From contig SMMW01000522.1 in the NCBI GenBank assembly GCA_004794655.1, forward strand, positions 2,542,001 to 2,606,000: a stretch of 64,000 nt of DNA. The letters run 5' to 3'. The notes beneath the pieces are model-generated. The model had not been told where the DNA came from and did not search any database. It saw nothing but the letters and a program-made list of their open reading frames with translations. Positions 58,545-64,000 of the stretch are shown in pieces (within the stretch, counting starts at the first letter, position 1; the number at the start of each line of letters is the position of its first letter). The DNA comes from Marisa cornuarietis (taxonomy: Eukaryota; Mollusca; Gastropoda; Architaenioglossa; Ampullariidae). The translations under genes and the position numbers were made by a program.

Positions 58545-59510
58545 ATTGTCTCGTATCAATTTGAGACGGAAAACAGTCTTGAAATGCAGTTATTCTAAGT
58601 ACATAAAAGACATTCCTTGCGACATTTAGAGCAATGACAGAGATAGACAGCAAGGCTGTTAAGGTGCGTGACATCAACAAACCTGTAAGCGTAGAGTATG
58701 ATCGTTGGGTTCTATGGTGAACTGGTAAAAATTCCAGTCGTAGATCTTCTAAATGGTGACACTGCAAAGGTGTAAAAACTGTCATTCATCGTCTTGCGTT
58801 GATTGACGAAGGGGGCAATTAAAGTCCATCTCCGAGGTGTTCACCTATCTACACCTATGTGTCTTGAGGTCGGAGATTCCCATGCGAAATTTAATTAGGG
58901 AATCGCTCAGAATCGTATTTTTAATATTGTGCAGAGATGGTTCTACCTCTCGACTGGGTTTTATACTTACATAAACGGTAAACCTCGAGCTGTCTGAAAC
59001 GTGTTGATACCAGTCTTGTTTGTAACAGTCAAGAAGTCGTTGTTTAAAAGGAAGAATCTCACATTCTGTACACCCTGATTTAACCACACGTATCCAAAAC
59101 CATACGAATGAAGAGTCATGTACACTTCTATACCCAGCTCACCTTCCCTCTACTGTGTAGCTGTAACAACATATTATACACTTTCCGTGGTAGTCTACTA
59201 GAGTCTAGTCTTGTCAAACGTACCCAGTATCGCAGGCATGAGACTTCGGTGTGTAGCGACATGGGAGAATCTACCTGTATCACCATAAACTATGTTGCTA
59301 CAAGTCTTAGGGCTGACATTTAACAGTTTCTTCAGTGCAAAGGTATGTACGAGGAGGTGGACCTTTAGACCCCATATTTCGGATCCGTACAGAAGCGAAA
59401 GTCTTGTTTGACTGTCGACAAGTTTGAAGAGAAGGTTTGGACTGTAGTCCCCAGTCTTCCAAAGCCTAGTCAACAGCCCAGTGCTGATGTGATGTGACGT
59501 GGATAACAAT
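58545..59510 (-). mobile_element. decayed LINE relic, C-terminal part
   Basis: Three consecutive minus-strand frames carry parts of one LINE C-terminus: LLYGSEIWGLKVHLLV and LNVSPKTCSNIVYGDTGRFS; then LLDCYKQDWYQHVSDSSRF and SLIKFRMGISDLKTHR; then CHHLEDLRLEFLPVHHR. This is the layout of LINE tails of the type LYGSEIWG ... YGE.GR.P ... C..QDW...L..S.R ... KFR.S.H.L ... LR..YLP. Frameshifts separate the pieces. It is the same type as the relic at 46.7-47.3 kb. Confidence 0.75.
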
Positions 59511-60965
59511 TTCCATTTTAATCAGAGAGACTTAAAAGAACTTACTAAGCGATGTTTAAAATGTGACCACAGAAGGTGATGACCAACTATTATGTATTGT
59601 TTAAGCGGTTGGTATTCACGTTGTGACCACGATTTTTATTCCACCTTGCTGGTGTTGCAATATGTGTACCACACCGTTTCTATCAATTTACTATAGTGAT
59701 ATGTCCTGGCTGTACCCGCTTAACATCTTGTATTACAGTTCTATCAACATTAAGGAATTTAACAAATTAACGCGTTGGCTTTGCGGTTTGGTTAGCTTGT
59801 GATGAAGATCAGGGTCTCAGGTATAGTGTGAAGAAAATCCCATTTTTTAGTAACACTATTATAAAGTTCCAGATTCCAAGATCTTGTAAAATGATTTATT
59901 ATTTTATAATTATAATTAGATATGTTAGAGATTTATTGAACTACTCTGAAAAAGTAGCAATAGGATATGGTGTATGGGGCGGTCTGACCCCCCCACCCCC
60001 ATTATTTTGTTTCTCCGGTGTTTCTGCAGCTGTGGTGTGGATGGATAACACCAAGGTTGTTGTTGGTGGGGGGGAAACATTCAGACTTATTTGTCTAACG
60101 TTTGTGATGTACATATCTCATCCTGTCACAGCCACACTCGCGGCCTCACTTCAAAGGTCTGTCTATGTTTTGACACGCAAGCATCTCGCCTGAAAATAAA
60201 CGACAGCGGGATGATCCGTCTGGAAGATTATCAGCCACGTCACATCACGTGGCACTAGGTTACGTCACGCAACACCGCGTCACAGCAGGAGTCGCAGTCG
60301 GGTGTTTACAGAGCGAGATGAGAGCGAGATATGACCACGAGATCTGGCACCGGGTGGGGAGAGGGAAAAAATAAGACAATGCACAACCATGGCCAGTCAA
60401 TAAAGAAAGAAAAAAATCCTCAGTTCAATAACTGCTTTAATGAGTATGTGTAAGTACTGAGAGAAAAAAAAACACGTGCCTGTGTCCGTTAAAGAAATGT
60501 AGATCGGTGGTACTATTGGTTTGTCTTCGTGATGAAACATCGAGCTTTTCCCAATTCCGTATTCTTTCTGAATTTTCATTCTCTAAGTCTGTTTATCTTC
60601 TTATCTTCAATTTCATTTCTTTACATTTTCATCTTTATCTTCATTATCTTTCTCTGCCTCTCTCTCTCGTTCTCTTTCAACATGTCTCTGTCTCTCATTC
60701 TGTCATTTCCTTGATATTAGCAGCTGTGACCTGTACCTTATACACACATCATTTACAATTATGCGAGTGCCTAAGACTTCCTAAGTCCCAGAATCCTGAC
60801 ATGCTGAGTTCAGATTTGTGATTTCACACAAGAAGATTACCATGCAGGATTAATCACACCTCATGTTTTATCTTCCTTTTCTTCTCAGTGGTACAAACCC
60901 TGCTAATGTCTACTATACCACAATGTTTGTCAATGTTTGTGTGTATAAAATTCAACCTTTTTTCT
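59511..60965. other. non-coding stretch
   Basis: No gene recognised. CACGTCACATCACGTGGC and related ACGTCAC words cluster at 60230-60300. A T/C-rich tract lies at about 60560-60720. Confidence 0.5.
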
Positions 60966-61128
60966 TTAAATTCCCCCGTGGGACCCCGGGGTATGCTTGC
61001 TTAGCGAGCATTGTAAGAATAGGGTCACTGCTGTCCAGCCAGGCATGTCGTAAGAGGAGACTAAGGTGGACACCTCACCTAGAGGTAAATTAGGTTGTGG
61101 TAGGGCTAACAACCCCACCATGTAAAAA

Positions 61129-62340
61129 ATGCATGTTACAGAAACTAAAACCAGAGTACTCACTACGGATGGCGAAGGTAATGAAACACACCAGGTAACT
61201 GGACTTATGACGGACGACAGTCAAACCCGAGAGGGAGCTGGCGCCCCGATGGTGGATTTACTGAAGCCGAAGCAGAAGTTGAGGGTGGGGTGCTGGAACG
61301 TCCAGACCTTGTATCAGACTGGCAGGTTGCCCCAACTAGTCAAGGAGTTTGACAAGTACAACTTGGGCATCCTGGGAGTCAGCGAGGTCAGATGGACCAG
61401 CAAGGGAAAAAGGAGACTAGCATCAGGGCATACTATCCTGTTCTCAGGAAGATCAGACGATCAACACTCTGAAGGAGTAGCACTACTCCTCAATAGGAAA
61501 ACTGAAAAGACACTGCTGGAATGGAAGCCTTATGGACCCAGGCTTCTGAGAGCAAGATTGCATTCAAAGTACACCAAGCGGACAGTGCTAGTTTGCTATG
61601 CACCAACAGAAGTCTCCGAGGCAGAAGACAAGGATGCTTTTTACGATCAGCTCCAGGCAGCCACGGAGAGCGTCCGAGCCCATGATATGTTGCTCATCAC
61701 CGGCGATCTCAATGCCAAGGTAGGAAGTGACAACACCTGCAGGGAGCATATCATTGGCAAGCATGGAATTGGAACCATCAATGACAACGGAGAGAGACTG
61801 GCAGACATTTGTGAAGAAAACAATCTACTGATTGGAGGCACACTCTTCCAACACAAAGACATCCACAAGGCAACGTGGACATCACCAGCCGGGATCACAA
61901 AGAACCAGATAGACCATGTCATCATCAACCGAAGATGGAGGAGCTCACTTCAAGATGTCAGAGCCTACAAAGTAGCAGACGTTGCCAGTGACCACACTCT
62001 TGTGATAGCCGCGGTTTCTCTGAAGCTACGTCGATCGCGAGGAAAACAGGCACGTCAGCAGAGAGTGGACCCAGCCACCAAACGGGCCTTTGTAGTGGAA
62101 GTTAAGAACAGGTTCCAGGCACTAGCGGACCAACAGGAGATGACCTTAGAGGACTTCAATCGAGTCTTACAGGACACAGGAGAGAAAATACTGGGCTTCC
62201 AACGAAAAAAGAAAGAACAGTGGATAAGAGAAGAGACATGGAAAAGGATCGAAGAGAGAAAGTCAACCAAGCAGAAAATCAACAACACCAAATCTGAACG
62301 TCTGAAGGAACAACACAGACACACAGACAAAGATATATAG
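61129..62340 (+). CDS. LINE endonuclease ORF (403 codons), truncated by frameshift
   Basis: This is the N-terminal endonuclease of the RTE-like element, which nicks target DNA to prime reverse transcription. Residues of the exonuclease-endonuclease-phosphatase fold are present in order: WN (about residue 57), ILGVSEVRW with Glu86, CYAPT (about 156-160), GDLNAKVG with Asp193 and Asn195, QIDHVIINRRW with Asp262/His263, and VASDHT with Asp288/His289. After the domain comes a basic linker (KKKEQWIREETWKRIEERKS). The frame stops at 62340, where a one-base shift separates it from EINKEVKRMIKTDKRDYIEK, so the natural ORF continued into RT. The start chosen is the first ATG after the leader. Confidence 0.85.
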   Translation: MHVTETKTRVLTTDGEGNETHQVTGLMTDDSQTREGAGAPMVDLLKPKQKLRVGCWNVQTLYQTGRLPQLVKEFDKYNLGILGVSEVRWTSKGKRRLASGHTILFSGRSDDQHSEGVALLLNRKTEKTLLEWKPYGPRLLRARLHSKYTKRTVLVCYAPTEVSEAEDKDAFYDQLQAATESVRAHDMLLITGDLNAKVGSDNTCREHIIGKHGIGTINDNGERLADICEENNLLIGGTLFQHKDIHKATWTSPAGITKNQIDHVIINRRWRSSLQDVRAYKVADVASDHTLVIAAVSLKLRRSRGKQARQQRVDPATKRAFVVEVKNRFQALADQQEMTLEDFNRVLQDTGEKILGFQRKKKEQWIREETWKRIEERKSTKQKINNTKSERLKEQHRHTDKDI

Positions 62341-64000
62341 AAATAAACAAAGAGGTAAAGAGGATGATCAAAACTGACAAAAGGGACTACATAGAGAAAC
62401 TGGCAGATGAAGCAGAAGAAGCAGCAGAAAAAAATCACCTGAAGATACTGTATAAAATCAATAAACAGCGGAACAACAGGTTCAAACAGTGAAGTACCAG
62501 TGAAAGACATGAACGGAAATGTTGTCCAGGGAGAGGCAGAAAAACTACAGCGCTGGAGGGAACATTTTGAGTCAGTTCTAAACAGACCAGACCCCCCTCA
62601 GCTCGCAGACATCCAGCCAGCAGATACAGACCTTGACATCTGCATATACCCGCCAAGCCTGGAAGAAGTGACAGCAGCAATCAAGGCAATGAAAAGCGGC
62701 AAAGCGCCAGGGGCAGATGGAATAACAGCAGAGATTTTGAAAGCAGATGTCAATGTGACAGCTCCCATGTTGACTGAAATCTTCAGGCAAGTTTGTGAAT
62801 CAGGACAGATCCCCGATGCGTGGAAGACAGGGCTCATCTTCAAGTTACCCAAGAAAGGAGATCTTAGAGACTGTAATAACTGGAGGGGTATAACACTTCT
62901 TTCCATCACCAGCAAGGTCTTCAGCAAGATTGTTTTGTCAAGACTGACAGCAACCGTTAAGAAAGACCTCCGGCCTCAGCAAGCAGGATTTCGCCCTGGG
63001 CGATCCTGCTCTGAACTTATTTTCACTCTGCGTCAGATTCTGGAGCAGAGCAATGAGTGGAACGCACCGCTGTACATCAACTTCATTGATCTGGAGAAGG
63101 CTTTTGACAGCATCAACCGCGAGTCCTCATGGAAGATCCTGATGCATTACGGAGTCCCTGCGAAACTTGTCCAGGTCGTTGCAATGCTGTACAACGATTT
63201 AATCTCAGATGATCTGTGACACGGAGCTCACAGCCCCCTTAAACGTCAGCACTGGGGTGAAGCAGGGCTGCATTCTGTCGCCGTTCCTTTCATCCTGGCC
63301 ATGGACTGGATCATGAAGAATTCCACCGACAGAGAGAGAAGAGAGATCAAATGGACCATGACTATGACAGCAACAACAACGCTGGAAGACTTGGACTTTG
63401 CCAATGACATTGCCCTGTTGTCACACCGCCACCAAGACATGCAGGAGAAAACAAATGCCTTCTCAGAAACAGCTGGAATTCTTGGCTTGAAGGTCAGCGC
63501 AAAGAAAACAAAAAGTATGAGTGTGAACGCCAGAGTCCAAGAAAACATCAAATTAAATGGAGAAGAGATTGAGGAAGTTGACAGTTTTACCTATCTTGGG
63601 TCCAAGATGTCAAACACCGGGGACGCGGAGGTGGAGATTCGAGCCCGACTGGCGAAAGCCAGCCAAGCCTTCGCCTCACTCAGGAGCACATGGAAGGCAA
63701 ACTCATCAGCCAGAAGACCAAGCTGAGAATCTTCAAGTAATGTGATCAGCACCCTCCTTTATGGATCAGAATCATGGAAGATGACCAAAAACATCGGTAA
63801 TAGGCTTGACGTCTTCCAAAACATCTTTTGGCCAAACACCATCACCAATGAAGAACTCCACCAAAGAACTGAAACCGAGTCCATCACCACGCAGGTTCAA
63901 CGAAGGCGTTGGCGATGGATTGGACATGTGCTCCGCCAGCAGACAGCAGACCTCTCCAGAATCGCCCTACGATGGACTTCAGATGGCCGAAGAAAACGAG
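62341..64000 (+). pseudogene. reverse transcriptase part of the RTE-like LINE, dead
   Basis: RT motifs are visible: SGKAPGADGI, LPKKGDLRDCNNWRGITLLS, RPQQAGFRPGRSCSE, YINFIDLEKAFDS (motif A, Asp kept), GVKQGCILSP (motif B), LDFANDIALLS (motif C), LKVSAKKTKSM and TYLGS. Motif C reads F-A-N-D instead of F-A-D-D, so the first catalytic Asp is lost. Reading frame changes occur near 62330, 62460, 63200, 63283 (one T short in a CTTTTC-like word), 63680 and 63738. The longest preserved pieces are 62500-63219 and 63301-63726. Confidence 0.88.

Larger units (their letters stand above)
60970..64000 (+). mobile_element. RTE-like LINE, runs off the window
   Basis: A 5' leader with GGCATGTCGTAAGAGGAGAC and CTAACAACCCCACCATGTAA precedes an apurinic-type endonuclease ORF and then an RT region. 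The protein resembles those annotated as craniofacial development protein 2-like, which derive from RTE elements. The 5' boundary is approximate. The 3' end lies beyond position 64000, and the C-terminal region (RRRWRWIGHVLRQQTADLSR) is still being read at the edge. The endonuclease is well preserved but the RT is broken. Confidence 0.88.

Overview
The window looks like gene-poor nuclear DNA of an invertebrate animal, most likely a mollusc and probably a gastropod. The evidence is AT-rich non-coding DNA with spliceosomal-type splice signals, long CA/TG, CACT, CTGT and GAAA microsatellites, tRNA-headed SINEs of molluscan style, a MITE, and relics of several LINE families (RTE-like, CR1/L2-like, L1 ORF1-like). 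The species cannot be named from the sequence. No bacterial operon, CRISPR array, rRNA or convincing tRNA gene was seen.

Layout. Positions 1-10 kb hold simple repeats, a 38-bp minisatellite rich in CRE-like ACGTCA sites, and a SINE near 9.4 kb. Positions 10-30 kb hold a possible isolated exon (10321-10470), related degenerate satellites near 14.5 and 17.4 kb, a polyglutamine-capable ORF near 16 kb, a higher-order minisatellite near 21 kb, a 27-bp minisatellite near 24 kb and a MITE near 29.8 kb. Positions 30-43 kb hold a LINE C-terminal relic beside a CAGCTG-rich minisatellite, several microsatellites, a SINE fragment and GC-rich stretches with no convincing gene.

The best gene candidate is on the minus strand at about 44.9-45.35 kb. 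It is a small secreted hydrophobic/amphipathic protein of about 143 residues. Its reading frame is broken once in a run of five G/C, and a splice acceptor lies just before the ATG. About 600 bp upstream is a 0.46-kb block with a TATA box and a palindromic E-box. A diverged second copy of that block lies near 57.2-57.6 kb in the same orientation with identical TATA-to-E-box spacing. That copy has a SINE where its transcript would begin and no recognisable gene after it. Upstream of both blocks is a same-strand relic of the same LINE type, which suggests an old segmental duplication.

From 53.3 kb on the window is mostly retrotransposon. A CR1/L2-like LINE (53.3-54.9 kb) shares its 3' end with a truncated copy at 43.7-44.3 kb. 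A possible solo LTR lies at 55.5-56.6 kb. An RTE-like LINE with an intact endonuclease ORF but a frameshifted, active-site-mutated reverse transcriptase runs off the right edge. Apart from the LINE remains and the one secreted-protein gene, no coding assignment is firm. All homology calls are by eye.
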